From Bacteroides gallinarum DSM 18171 = JCM 13658 (GTDB taxonomy: Bacteria; Bacteroidota; Bacteroidia; Bacteroidales; Bacteroidaceae), in contig NZ_KB894131.1 in assembly GCF_000374365.1 (NCBI RefSeq), positions 1 through 64,000 on the forward strand: 64,000 bases of DNA. The letters are read 5' to 3'. Under the pieces are notes generated by a model that was not told where the DNA came from, searched no databases, and saw only the letters and a program-made list of their open reading frames with translations. A program made the translations under genes and the position numbers. This document shows, piece by piece, positions 54,264 through 61,989 of the stretch. Within the stretch, counting starts at the first letter, position 1. The number at the start of each line of letters is the position of its first letter.

Positions 54264-55082
54264 ATGTTTGTAAAAATCTCAGAGCAACCTTCGCTCTACA
54301 ACGACTTGGAAAAGAAGTCCGTCCGCGAAATACTGGAAGATATCAATAACGAAGACCAAAAGGTGGCGCTTGCCGTACAAAAGGCGATACCCCAAATAGA
54401 GAAACTGGTAACGCAAATCGTACCCCGCATGAAACAGGGCGGACGTATTTTCTATATGGGCGCCGGCACGAGCGGACGCCTCGGCGTGCTCGACGCCTCC
54501 GAGATACCGCCTACCTTCGGCATGCCGCCCACACTGGTAATCGGCCTGATAGCCGGCGGCGACACAGCCCTGCGCAACCCGGTGGAGAATGCGGAAGACG
54601 ATATGCAACGCGGCTGGGAGGAGCTGGTAGAGCGCAATATCACGGACAAGGATACGGTAATCGGCATAGCAGCGTCCGGCACTACCCCCTACGTAATCGG
54701 CGCTTTGCACGAGGCGCGCGAACATGGCATCCTGACGGCGTGCATCACCAGCAACCCCGACTCTCCAATGGCAGCGGAGTCCGACGTGCCTATCGAAATG
54801 ATTGTAGGTCCGGAATATGTTACCGGCAGTTCCCGCATGAAGTCGGGCACAGGGCAGAAGATGATTCTGAACATGATTACCACCTCCGTAATGATACAGT
54901 TAGGCCGCGTAAAAGGCAATAAAATGGTGAACATGCAGCTCAGCAACAAGAAGCTGGTAGACCGCGGCACACGCATGTTGGTCGAAGAATTAGGACTGGA
55001 CTACGGCAAAGCCAAGGCCCTCCTGCTGATGCACGGCTCCGTAAAGAAAGCGGCGGACGCGTACCGGACAAAAGAACAATAA
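54264..55082 (+). CDS. murQ: N-acetylmuramic acid 6-phosphate etherase
   Basis: The 272-residue cytosolic SIS-domain enzyme splits MurNAc-6-P into GlcNAc-6-P and D-lactate. Evidence: MGAGTSGRLGVLDASE at residues 65-80 with catalytic glutamate E80, the NPVENAEDD acidic motif near 105, IAASGTTPYVIGAL near 137 and the signature SRMKSGTGQKM near 195. It is about 25 residues shorter at the C-terminus than E. coli MurQ, but all active-site parts are present. It follows murK by 35 bases. Confidence 0.96.
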   Translation: MFVKISEQPSLYNDLEKKSVREILEDINNEDQKVALAVQKAIPQIEKLVTQIVPRMKQGGRIFYMGAGTSGRLGVLDASEIPPTFGMPPTLVIGLIAGGDTALRNPVENAEDDMQRGWEELVERNITDKDTVIGIAASGTTPYVIGALHEAREHGILTACITSNPDSPMAAESDVPIEMIVGPEYVTGSSRMKSGTGQKMILNMITTSVMIQLGRVKGNKMVNMQLSNKKLVDRGTRMLVEELGLDYGKAKALLLMHGSVKKAADAYRTKEQ

Positions 55083-55100
55083 CCCCAATCTCCCCTTGAT

Positions 55101-56936
55101 ATGAAAACACTTATCAGCATCTTTCTACTCTTGTCCGGCTTGCAGGCAATCACCGCACAACCTTTGCAGCGCGTTGCCCCCGAACAGGTGGGAATGGATT
55201 CACGCAAGCTTATGTATGCCGACCAGGCTATCGAAGCCGCCATTGCCGGCAAGGAAATTCCCGGCGCCGTGCTTGCGGTAGTGCGCAACGGCAAAATGGC
55301 TTACCTGAAAGCCTACGGCAACAAACGGCTCTATCCGGACACGGAGCCTATGACTACGAATACCATTTTCGATATGGCGTCTTGCAGCAAATCCATGTCT
55401 ACCGCCATATGTGCCATGATTTTGGCAGAACGGGGCAAGATACGCTTTCTCGACCCCGTCAGCCGCTATATTCCGGAGTTCAAAGACTGGGAGAGCGAAG
55501 ACGGAAAAGCCCGGAAGGTCATCCGCATAGCCGACCTGCTGACGCATACTTCCGGCCTGCCGCCTTACGGCCCTACGGAAGAGCTGGAGAAGAAGTACGG
55601 TTCGCCCAACCCGGCAGGGCTCATGGAATACATTGCCGGCTGCCAGCGCGACTTCGAGCCCCAAACGGATTTCCAATACAGTTGCCTCAACTTCATCACC
55701 CTGCAACACATCATCGAAACCGTCAGCGACCAATCCTTGCGCGACTTCGCCCGCGAGAATATCTTCGACGTATTAGGCATGGCACACACCGACTACCTAC
55801 CCTGCCGGCGCGATAAAAACGGCAAATGGGTAAATACCGCCCTCCCCTTCCAGCTAAAGGACATCGCCCCGACAGAGAAGCAACCCGGCGGGCAAGTCCT
55901 TTGCGGCCAGGTGCACGACCCTCTTGCACGCATCCTCAACGGCGGCATCAGCGGTAATGCGGGCGTATTCTCCTGCGCCGAGGACATCGCCATACTCTGT
56001 GCCGCCCTCCAAAACGGCGGCGAATGGAACGGCCGGCGTATCCTCAGCCCGCAGGGTGTAAAGGCTATGCGTACCGTTCCCCGTGCCACAGCCGGGCTGG
56101 GACGTTCCTTAGGTTGGGATGTATTTACCGCCTACGCATCCAATTCCGGCGATTTCTTCGGCCCGAACACATACGGGCATACCGGCTATACCGGCACATC
56201 CATAGTAATCGACCCCGACAACGATACTTCCGTTATCCTGCTGATTAACGCCGTGCACCCTGAGGACGGACACAGCGTAGTACGCCTGCGCTCGCTGGTA
56301 TCCAACGTCGTGGCATCCTCCCTCTACCCCGCTGCGCGCACCTACACGGAACACTACTACAAGCGTTTCCTCCAGTTCATGGACGAACCCGCCATAGGCA
56401 ATAAGGACATCGTAATGCTGGGCAACAGCCTTACGGAAAATGGCGGCGACTGGGCTGCCCGCCTCGGCAATAAGCATGTACGCAACCGTGGCATCATCGG
56501 TGACGAGGTAATGGGCATATACGACCGCTTGCACCAGATACTGCCGGGACGTCCTGCCAAGCTATTCCTCCTTACCGGCGTAAACGATGTTTCCCACGAC
56601 CTGACCTGCGACAGCATCATCGGAATGATTCGCACCACGGTAGAACGTATCCTGGAAGAATCGCCCGACACCAAACTCTATCTGCAAAGCCTCCTCCCTA
56701 TCAACGAGAGTTTCGGACGTTATAAGAAGTTGGCGGGAAAGACCGGTATGATACCCGAAATCAACAAACGGCTAAAGGCGCTCGCCAAAGAAAAAGGCGT
56801 GGACTACATTGACCTCTTCCCTTTGTTCACAGAGAAAGGGAACTATGTACTGCGTGCAGACCTTACTACCGACGGGTTGCATCTGAATGAGGAAGGGTAT
56901 AAGATATGGGTGAAAGCTATCAAAAAGAAGATTTGA
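55101..56936 (+). CDS. Serine beta-lactamase-like hydrolase fused to SGNH esterase
   Basis: The 611-residue exported protein (signal ending ITA near 20) has a class-C-like serine hydrolase domain (about 28-395) with SxxK in ASCSKSMS near 97 and YSCLN near 192, followed by an SGNH/GDSL domain (about 430-610) with GNSLTENGG near 439, TGVNDVSHD near 493 and DGLHLNEEGY near 594. The first domain may be a D,D- or L,D-peptidase or esterase; the second could remove acetyl groups from muramic acid so that MurNAc can be used. It is the last gene of the salvage operon, 18 bases behind murQ. Confidence 0.85.
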   Translation: MKTLISIFLLLSGLQAITAQPLQRVAPEQVGMDSRKLMYADQAIEAAIAGKEIPGAVLAVVRNGKMAYLKAYGNKRLYPDTEPMTTNTIFDMASCSKSMSTAICAMILAERGKIRFLDPVSRYIPEFKDWESEDGKARKVIRIADLLTHTSGLPPYGPTEELEKKYGSPNPAGLMEYIAGCQRDFEPQTDFQYSCLNFITLQHIIETVSDQSLRDFARENIFDVLGMAHTDYLPCRRDKNGKWVNTALPFQLKDIAPTEKQPGGQVLCGQVHDPLARILNGGISGNAGVFSCAEDIAILCAALQNGGEWNGRRILSPQGVKAMRTVPRATAGLGRSLGWDVFTAYASNSGDFFGPNTYGHTGYTGTSIVIDPDNDTSVILLINAVHPEDGHSVVRLRSLVSNVVASSLYPAARTYTEHYYKRFLQFMDEPAIGNKDIVMLGNSLTENGGDWAARLGNKHVRNRGIIGDEVMGIYDRLHQILPGRPAKLFLLTGVNDVSHDLTCDSIIGMIRTTVERILEESPDTKLYLQSLLPINESFGRYKKLAGKTGMIPEINKRLKALAKEKGVDYIDLFPLFTEKGNYVLRADLTTDGLHLNEEGYKIWVKAIKKKI

Positions 56937-56970
56937 CCGGTATTCTCCCTTGCCCGCAAACACAGAAAGG

Positions 56971-57198
56971 GGGGATGTCAAAACAAAAATGACTACTCTT
57001 AAAAGTTACGGATTATAACTATAATAACTGAAAGGGTCGTATCAAGCTCCGTTTTGAGTAATGATACGACCCTTTCTTTTGTCTTTTAGAGTACTCGAAT
57101 TTCAAATTAAAAGTTCATCTTTTCAATACTGAAGTGCACCCCAAAAGTTTTATGTCTAACTTTTGGGGTGCACTTCAATATTGAGTTTTGACACCCTC
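56971..57198. mobile_element. MITE-like element, copy B, with terminator
   Basis: About 228 bases between convergent genes, with short terminal inverted repeats (GGGGATGTCAAAAC at 56971-56984 and GTTTTGACACCCTC at 57185-57198). It contains a perfect 15-bp hairpin (57030-57044 with 57062-57076) followed by T-rich sequence, and a perfect 20-bp IS3-like palindrome (57130-57149 with 57158-57177; TGAAGTGCACCCC at both tips). Relative to copy A the palindrome is inverted and lies outside the terminator hairpin. No coding capacity. Confidence 0.65.
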
Positions 57199-57223
57199 TT
57201 TTATCAGTTATGCAAAAAAACGT

Positions 57224-57883
57224 TTATTCGACGATTCCTTCCAAATACACATCGAATGTCAACGACGAATATCCCGGAATAGTACCCGATGAATTACCGC
57301 TCGAACCATATCCGCTTTGCCAGGGAATATACAGCATCCAGCGTTCGCCTACCTGCATATATTGCAAAGTCCATGTCCACCCCGGAATAAGCCCCACTTC
57401 TGATACCGTAAATTCAGAAGGAGAGTTAAACGCCGTAGGCCATTTGGACGAATCGGACAGTGGCAGCGGTATCTCGCGGTCGGTTGCTCCATAACCGTCG
57501 AAGTTACCGTCGAAGTCCTCTCCGGTAATAAAAGTTCCATAATAAAAGACACTGACGGTAGCCCCGTCTCCGCTGAACTTGGGACGTTCGCCCGTTCCGT
57601 TTTCCTTCTTTACAAGCTTCTTGCAATATACGTATTGAGGCACCATATTCGTACTGGTCGTCGGCACTTGTATCGCATACAGCTTGCCCAGCTCCATTTT
57701 ATCAGCATTCTCTGCCGTAAGCACAAGCCTATCGCCCGTCTCACTCTTTATAGAATCGATAAAAGCCTCGTTGCGCGGCCGCCAGTTATCATATTTTCCG
57801 GCTTCCTCCACTTCTTCGCAAGCCACAAACGCACCTGCCACAAACAGCAAGAAAGGTAAAAACAAAAGGAATGGTCTTTTCAT
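57224..57883 (-). CDS. FKBP-type peptidyl-prolyl isomerase lipoprotein
   Basis: A 219-residue lipoprotein (signal with cysteine in AFVACEE near residue 22) with a C-terminal FKBP domain from about residue 100: SVFYYGTFITGEDFDGN near 110, PGWTWTLQYMQVGERWMLYIP near 168, ending in LTFDVYLEGI. It should speed proline isomerisation of exported proteins at a membrane surface. It follows glyS by 145 bases on the same strand and may be co-transcribed. Confidence 0.88.
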   Translation of the reverse strand: MKRPFLLFLPFLLFVAGAFVACEEVEEAGKYDNWRPRNEAFIDSIKSETGDRLVLTAENADKMELGKLYAIQVPTTSTNMVPQYVYCKKLVKKENGTGERPKFSGDGATVSVFYYGTFITGEDFDGNFDGYGATDREIPLPLSDSSKWPTAFNSPSEFTVSEVGLIPGWTWTLQYMQVGERWMLYIPWQSGYGSSGNSSGTIPGYSSLTFDVYLEGIVE

Positions 57884-58028
57884 TTAATTATAAATTACGG
57901 AATTACTATTATTTATATCCGTCACCTGTCGCCCGGAAGCGCGGCGAAGAGCTCCACCTGCTCCGCACAAAGCGGGAAGAAGAAATTCTTCGCTACGCCC
58001 GGAACGGCACAGACAGACGAAATATTTC

Positions 58029-59570
58029 TTATTGCAGCGTTTTCAGCAAGGATGTAATGCTTACGCGGTCTGCAATGATATTGTTCAGTTCGGAGATAGC
58101 TACACGCTCCTGCTGCATCGTATCGCGGTTACGCAACGTTACGCAGTTGTCTTCCAGCGTCTGGTGGTCTACGGTTACACAATACGGAGTACCGATAGCA
58201 TCCTGGCGGCGATAACGCTTGCCTATGCTGTCTTTCTCGTCGTATTGGCAGTGGAAATGGAACTTCAGGTCGTTGATGATTTCACGGGCTTTCTCGGGCA
58301 GGCCGTCCTTCTTCACCAACGGCATAACCGCCAGTTTCACCGGAGCCAGCGCAGCAGGCAGTTTCAGCACCACACGGGTTTCGCCATTCTCCAACTGCTC
58401 CTCGCAATAAGAGGCGGACATGATACTCAGGAACATACGGTCTACGCCGATAGAGGTTTCGATAACGTACGGGGTATAGCTTTCGTTCGTTTCCGGGTCG
58501 AAATACTTGATATTCTTGCCGGAGAACTTCTCGTGCTGGGACAAGTCGAAATTCGTACGGCTGTGGATGCCCTCCACTTCCTTGAAGCCGAAAGGCATCA
58601 GGAACTCGATGTCGGTAGCGGCGTTCGCATAGTGCGCCAGCTTGTCGTGGTCGTGGTAGCGGTAATGGTCGTCGCCGAATCCCAACGCCTTATGCCATTT
58701 CAGGCGCGTCTCCTTCCAGGTCTTAAACCAGTCGAGCTCAGTACCCGGCTTTACGAAGAACTGCATCTCCATTTGTTCGAACTCGCGCATGCGGAAGATG
58801 AACTGGCGGGCAACGATTTCGTTGCGGAAAGCCTTACCGATTTGTGCGATACCGAAAGGTATCTTCATACGGCCGGTTTTCTGCACATTCAGGTAGTTCA
58901 CAAAGATGCCTTGGGCAGTTTCCGGACGAAGGTAAATCTTCATCGCACCTTCCGAGGTGGAACCCATTTCGGTGGTGAACATCAGGTTGAACTGGCGCAC
59001 TTCCGTCCAGTTCTTCGTACCGCTGATAGGGCAAACGATTTCTTCGTCCAGGATAATCTGGCGGAGCTCCTCGAGGTTGTTATCGTTGAGCGCCTTGGCA
59101 AAACGTTCGTGCAAAGCGTCGCGCTTGGCCTGATGCTCCAGCACACGGGCATTCGTGCTGCGGAACTGGGCTTCATCGAAAGCCTCGCCAAAACGCTTGG
59201 CGGCTTTGGCAACCTCCTTATTTATCTTGTCGTCGTATTTGGCAAGCTGGTCTTCAATCAGTACATCGGCACGATAGCGTTTCTTGGAGTCTCGGTTGTC
59301 AATCAAAGGGTCGTTGAACGCATCTACGTGGCCGCTCGCCTTCCAGATTGTAGGATGCATGAAGATAGCCGAGTCGATACCTACTATGTTTTCGTGCAGC
59401 AGCACCATGCTCTGCCACCAGTATTGCTTGATGTTATTCTTCAGTTCCACACCCATTTGGCCGTAATCGTACACGGCCCCCAAACCGTCGTAGATGTCGC
59501 TCGAAGGGAACACGAATCCGTATTCCTTACAGTGTGATACGAGTTTCTTAAAAACGTCTTCCTGTGCCAT
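58029..59570 (-). CDS. glyS: Glycyl-tRNA synthetase (alpha2 type)
   Basis: The 513-residue class II synthetase charges tRNA-Gly. It is the single-chain eukaryote-like form usual in Bacteroidota. Features: the KLVSHCKEYGFVFPSSDIYDG start at residues 9-29 (key GFVFPSSDIYDG), motif 2 region FGIAQIGKAFRNEI near 235, FIFRMREFEQMEMQFF near 255 and the C-terminal anticodon domain from about 390. Promoter word at 59623-59630. Confidence 0.97.
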   Translation of the reverse strand: MAQEDVFKKLVSHCKEYGFVFPSSDIYDGLGAVYDYGQMGVELKNNIKQYWWQSMVLLHENIVGIDSAIFMHPTIWKASGHVDAFNDPLIDNRDSKKRYRADVLIEDQLAKYDDKINKEVAKAAKRFGEAFDEAQFRSTNARVLEHQAKRDALHERFAKALNDNNLEELRQIILDEEIVCPISGTKNWTEVRQFNLMFTTEMGSTSEGAMKIYLRPETAQGIFVNYLNVQKTGRMKIPFGIAQIGKAFRNEIVARQFIFRMREFEQMEMQFFVKPGTELDWFKTWKETRLKWHKALGFGDDHYRYHDHDKLAHYANAATDIEFLMPFGFKEVEGIHSRTNFDLSQHEKFSGKNIKYFDPETNESYTPYVIETSIGVDRMFLSIMSASYCEEQLENGETRVVLKLPAALAPVKLAVMPLVKKDGLPEKAREIINDLKFHFHCQYDEKDSIGKRYRRQDAIGTPYCVTVDHQTLEDNCVTLRNRDTMQQERVAISELNNIIADRVSITSLLKTLQ

Positions 59571-59622
59571 TTTCTGTTGTATCTTAATTAATTTGAAATC
59601 TTCATTCAGTTAAAAAGCGCCA

Positions 59623-59630
59623 CAAAGATA
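59623..59630 (-). promoter_or_regulatory. -7 element for glyS
   Basis: Reads TATCTTTGTGGCG on the minus strand, 53 bases before the glyS start. The rest of the 271-base gap (59571-59841) holds only a short 8-bp hairpin at 59719-59746 and nothing else I can support. Confidence 0.6.
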
Positions 59631-59841
59631 GGGATTTATCTTATATGTAGGGCAATAGGGATATTAATTTATGGTAATGTTTGTAGCCCCAACCCCATAA
59701 AACGGCCGCACATGGTACAACCGGCAGCGGATTGCATGTGCCGGTTCCTTTTTCGGAGCAGCGCATATCCCTGCCGGCCGACAGCGGACAAGGTTGCCGG
59801 ATGCTTCCTGTTTCTTAACATTCACGGAGCTATGCCCCGGC

Positions 59842-60312
59842 TTATTCCTCCTCCGCCTTCTGCCCTTTGTCCGCCCGGCACATGGCAGGCGTTATCTCGC
59901 TCTCGGGGAAATACATACTGAAAGGTATCCTAAACGGTTGCACTTCTTTCAGGCGGGCGGTAAGCTTGCGGTCTGCCACGAAGAACACGCGCGAAAGCCT
60001 TACTTTTCCGGGCATCACCTGTTCCGGGCGGTCGAAACCGGGGCTGGTAAGAGCCGTCTGGAAAGTGCCCAGGTTGGGAATGGTAACCGACTGCCCCATA
60101 CTCAGAATATCCTCGACCGTATCTCCCAGCTCCGAAAGGATACCCATAATCATCCCTTGCGGGAAGTGGCTGCGCTTCGACAGCAGTTCCGCCAGCTTCT
60201 CTATATTCACTCCGCCGCGTTCCTGCAATTTCTTCTGCACGGCATACCATTGCTCTCTCCTCTTGCCGGACGACAGGTCGGCTTTCTTCCTTACCAGATA
60301 GGGTATCGTCAT
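59842..60312 (-). CDS. HU-like DNA-binding protein
   Basis: Start at ATG 60312 (MTIPYLVRKKADL); an upstream in-frame ATG would add 16 atypical residues. The 156-residue protein fits the Bacteroidota HU-like group: strand-rich start, KRSHFPQGMIMGILSELGDTV region near 50 and NLGTFQ near 88, corresponding to the HU beta-arm region, plus a longer, acidic tail. It should bind DNA without strong sequence preference. A promoter word at 60459-60466 would place four 23-bp repeats in its mRNA leader. Confidence 0.82.
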   Translation of the reverse strand: MTIPYLVRKKADLSSGKRREQWYAVQKKLQERGGVNIEKLAELLSKRSHFPQGMIMGILSELGDTVEDILSMGQSVTIPNLGTFQTALTSPGFDRPEQVMPGKVRLSRVFFVADRKLTARLKEVQPFRIPFSMYFPESEITPAMCRADKGQKAEEE

Positions 60313-60355
60313 AATCGTACTCCCAATTTTTCGCATTAGTATTATAAAGATGTAC

Positions 60356-60438
60356 GACACCCGGGTGTCAGTACATCCAACACCCGGATGTCAGCACGTC
60401 CGACACCCGGATGCCGGCATGTTCAACACCCGGGTGTC
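60356..60438. repeat. 23-bp tandem palindromic repeat cluster
   Basis: Four units start at 60356, 60379, 60402 and 60425, exactly 23 bases apart. Each has a 14-base palindromic or near-palindromic core (GACACCCGGGTGTC; variants AACACCCGGATGTC and GACACCCGGATGCC) and a 9-base linker like AGTACATCC. The sequence is unrelated to the 22-bp family elsewhere in the window, yet architecture is the same. It lies between the HU-like gene and a TAnnTTTG word on the minus strand. Confidence 0.88.
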
Positions 60439-60458
60439 GTACATACCAAAAAGGCGAA

Positions 60459-60466
60459 CAAAGATA
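60459..60466 (-). promoter_or_regulatory. -7 element for the HU-like gene
   Basis: Reads TATCTTTGTTCGCC on the minus strand, about 147 bases before the ATG at 60312. If used, the whole 23-bp repeat cluster is transcribed as 5' leader. Confidence 0.5.
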
Positions 60467-60596
60467 AGCTTTTATTGCGGATAAAGGAAAAGGAAAACGG
60501 TAATTATATCCCGTTATTTCCCTCATTACCGGGTATTTTATTTAAAAGTATAAAAGTCGTATCCAAAAGTGCAAGAAAAAAAGCGCCCCTCCCCGC

Positions 60597-60604
60597 TACA
60601 TTTG
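60597..60604 (+). promoter_or_regulatory. -7 element for the GH43-GH9 unit
   Basis: TACATTTGTGG matches TAnnTTTG and lies 26 bases before the GH43 start codon. Confidence 0.6.
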
Positions 60605-60629
60605 TGGTGTACAACAATTAAATAATATT

Positions 60630-61958
60630 ATGAAAAAACTTTTCCTTCTACTCGCTGCGGTAGCCGCCGCAACCGGTACGCTCCAGGCACAGAATCCGGT
60701 TATCAGGAATCAATTTTCTGCCGACCCCACGGCACGGGTATTCAATGGCAAGGTATATATCTACCCTTCGCACGACATACCCAGCCCGGTAAAACATCTG
60801 AAAGAATGGTTCTGCATGGCCGACTACCATGTATTTACCTCGACCAACCTGACCGACTGGACTGACCGGGGAGTTATTCTCTCCCAAAACGAAATACCCT
60901 GGGTGCAGCCCGACTCATATTCCATGTGGGCTCCCGAGTGTGTATATAAAGACGGAAAATATTACTTCTACTTTCCCAGTACGCCCAAAGGCGAGGGCAG
61001 GCGCGGCTTCAACGTCGGCGTAGCTACCGCCGACAACCCGGAAGGGCCCTTCACGCCGGAAGCCGAACCCATAAAAGGCATATCCGGCATCGACCCCTGC
61101 GTCCTTGTGGATACCGACGGAGAAGCGTACATTTACTGGTCGGGACGCGGCATGTCGGTTGCCAAGCTGAAGCCAAACATGAAAGAGCTTGCCTCCGAAC
61201 CGATGCAGGTTCAAGGGCTGCCCGAAGGCTTCAAGGAAGGGCCGTATGTATTCAAACGCAACGGCAAATACTACTTCACTTTCCCCTGGGTACAGGACAA
61301 GACCGAGAACCTGGCTTATGCCATGGGAGACAATCCTATGGGGCCGTTCACTTTCAAAGGAATCATCATGGACGAATCGCCCACCGGCTGCTGGACCAAT
61401 CACCACTCCATTACGGAATACAACGGCCAATGGTATCTTTTCTATCATCATAACGATTATTCTCCCAATTTCGACAAGAACCGTTCGGTACGTATCGACT
61501 CGCTTTTCTTCAACGCAGACGGTACTATCAAGAAGGTGAAGCCAACCTTGCGCGGAGTGGGCATGACCGATGCGCGCAGCAAAATCCAGCTCGACCGCTA
61601 CTCCGCAATAAGTCCTTACGGAGTGTCCATAGACTATCTGAACCCGGCAGACACATTCCAGGGGTGGCAAATTTTATTCCACAGGGCAGACACGTGGGCG
61701 GTGTACAACAATGTCGACTTCGGCGCTGCACCCGTAAAACGGCTCAAAGCGCGCGTACGCTCAGAAAAAGGGGGTACGATAACCTTACAAACTACCGGAG
61801 ACAAAGGGGTAACGATTGCCGAGCTGTCCGTAAAACCAACCGGGCAATGGGCGGAAATAAGTACAAGTGTACGTAATGCGCCCGAGGGTGTCCAAAGTTT
61901 GAAAGCCACCCTTACCGGCGAGCATCCGGTGGCAGTGGACTGGATAAGTTTCGAATAA
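60630..61958 (+). CDS. GH43 family glycoside hydrolase with CBM6-like tail
   Basis: The 442-residue secreted enzyme (signal ending LQA near 20) has a five-bladed GH43 propeller: general base aspartate in FSADPTARVF near 32, pKa-setting aspartate in GIDPCVL near 153 and acid glutamate in KEGPYVFKR near 206. A carbohydrate-binding module of CBM6 type covers about residues 320-442. GH43 enzymes act mostly on arabinose- or xylose-containing chains. It forms a unit with the GH9 gene 31 bases downstream. Confidence 0.9.
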   Translation: MKKLFLLLAAVAAATGTLQAQNPVIRNQFSADPTARVFNGKVYIYPSHDIPSPVKHLKEWFCMADYHVFTSTNLTDWTDRGVILSQNEIPWVQPDSYSMWAPECVYKDGKYYFYFPSTPKGEGRRGFNVGVATADNPEGPFTPEAEPIKGISGIDPCVLVDTDGEAYIYWSGRGMSVAKLKPNMKELASEPMQVQGLPEGFKEGPYVFKRNGKYYFTFPWVQDKTENLAYAMGDNPMGPFTFKGIIMDESPTGCWTNHHSITEYNGQWYLFYHHNDYSPNFDKNRSVRIDSLFFNADGTIKKVKPTLRGVGMTDARSKIQLDRYSAISPYGVSIDYLNPADTFQGWQILFHRADTWAVYNNVDFGAAPVKRLKARVRSEKGGTITLQTTGDKGVTIAELSVKPTGQWAEISTSVRNAPEGVQSLKATLTGEHPVAVDWISFE

Positions 61959-61989
61959 CATAGTACAATTTTTTTAATACCGGCATTTC

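Noticed and set aside
59719..59746. Terminator behind the HU-like gene
   Set aside because: The 8-bp stem has its T-run on the plus-strand side, the wrong direction for the minus-strand gene, and no plus-strand gene precedes it.
60313..60360. Upstream start adding 16 residues to the HU-like protein
   Set aside because: The added residues are atypical, and the codons run into the repeat cluster.
60356..60438. CRISPR array
   Set aside because: Linkers between cores are only about 9 bases, units are palindromic and variable, and there are no cas genes.
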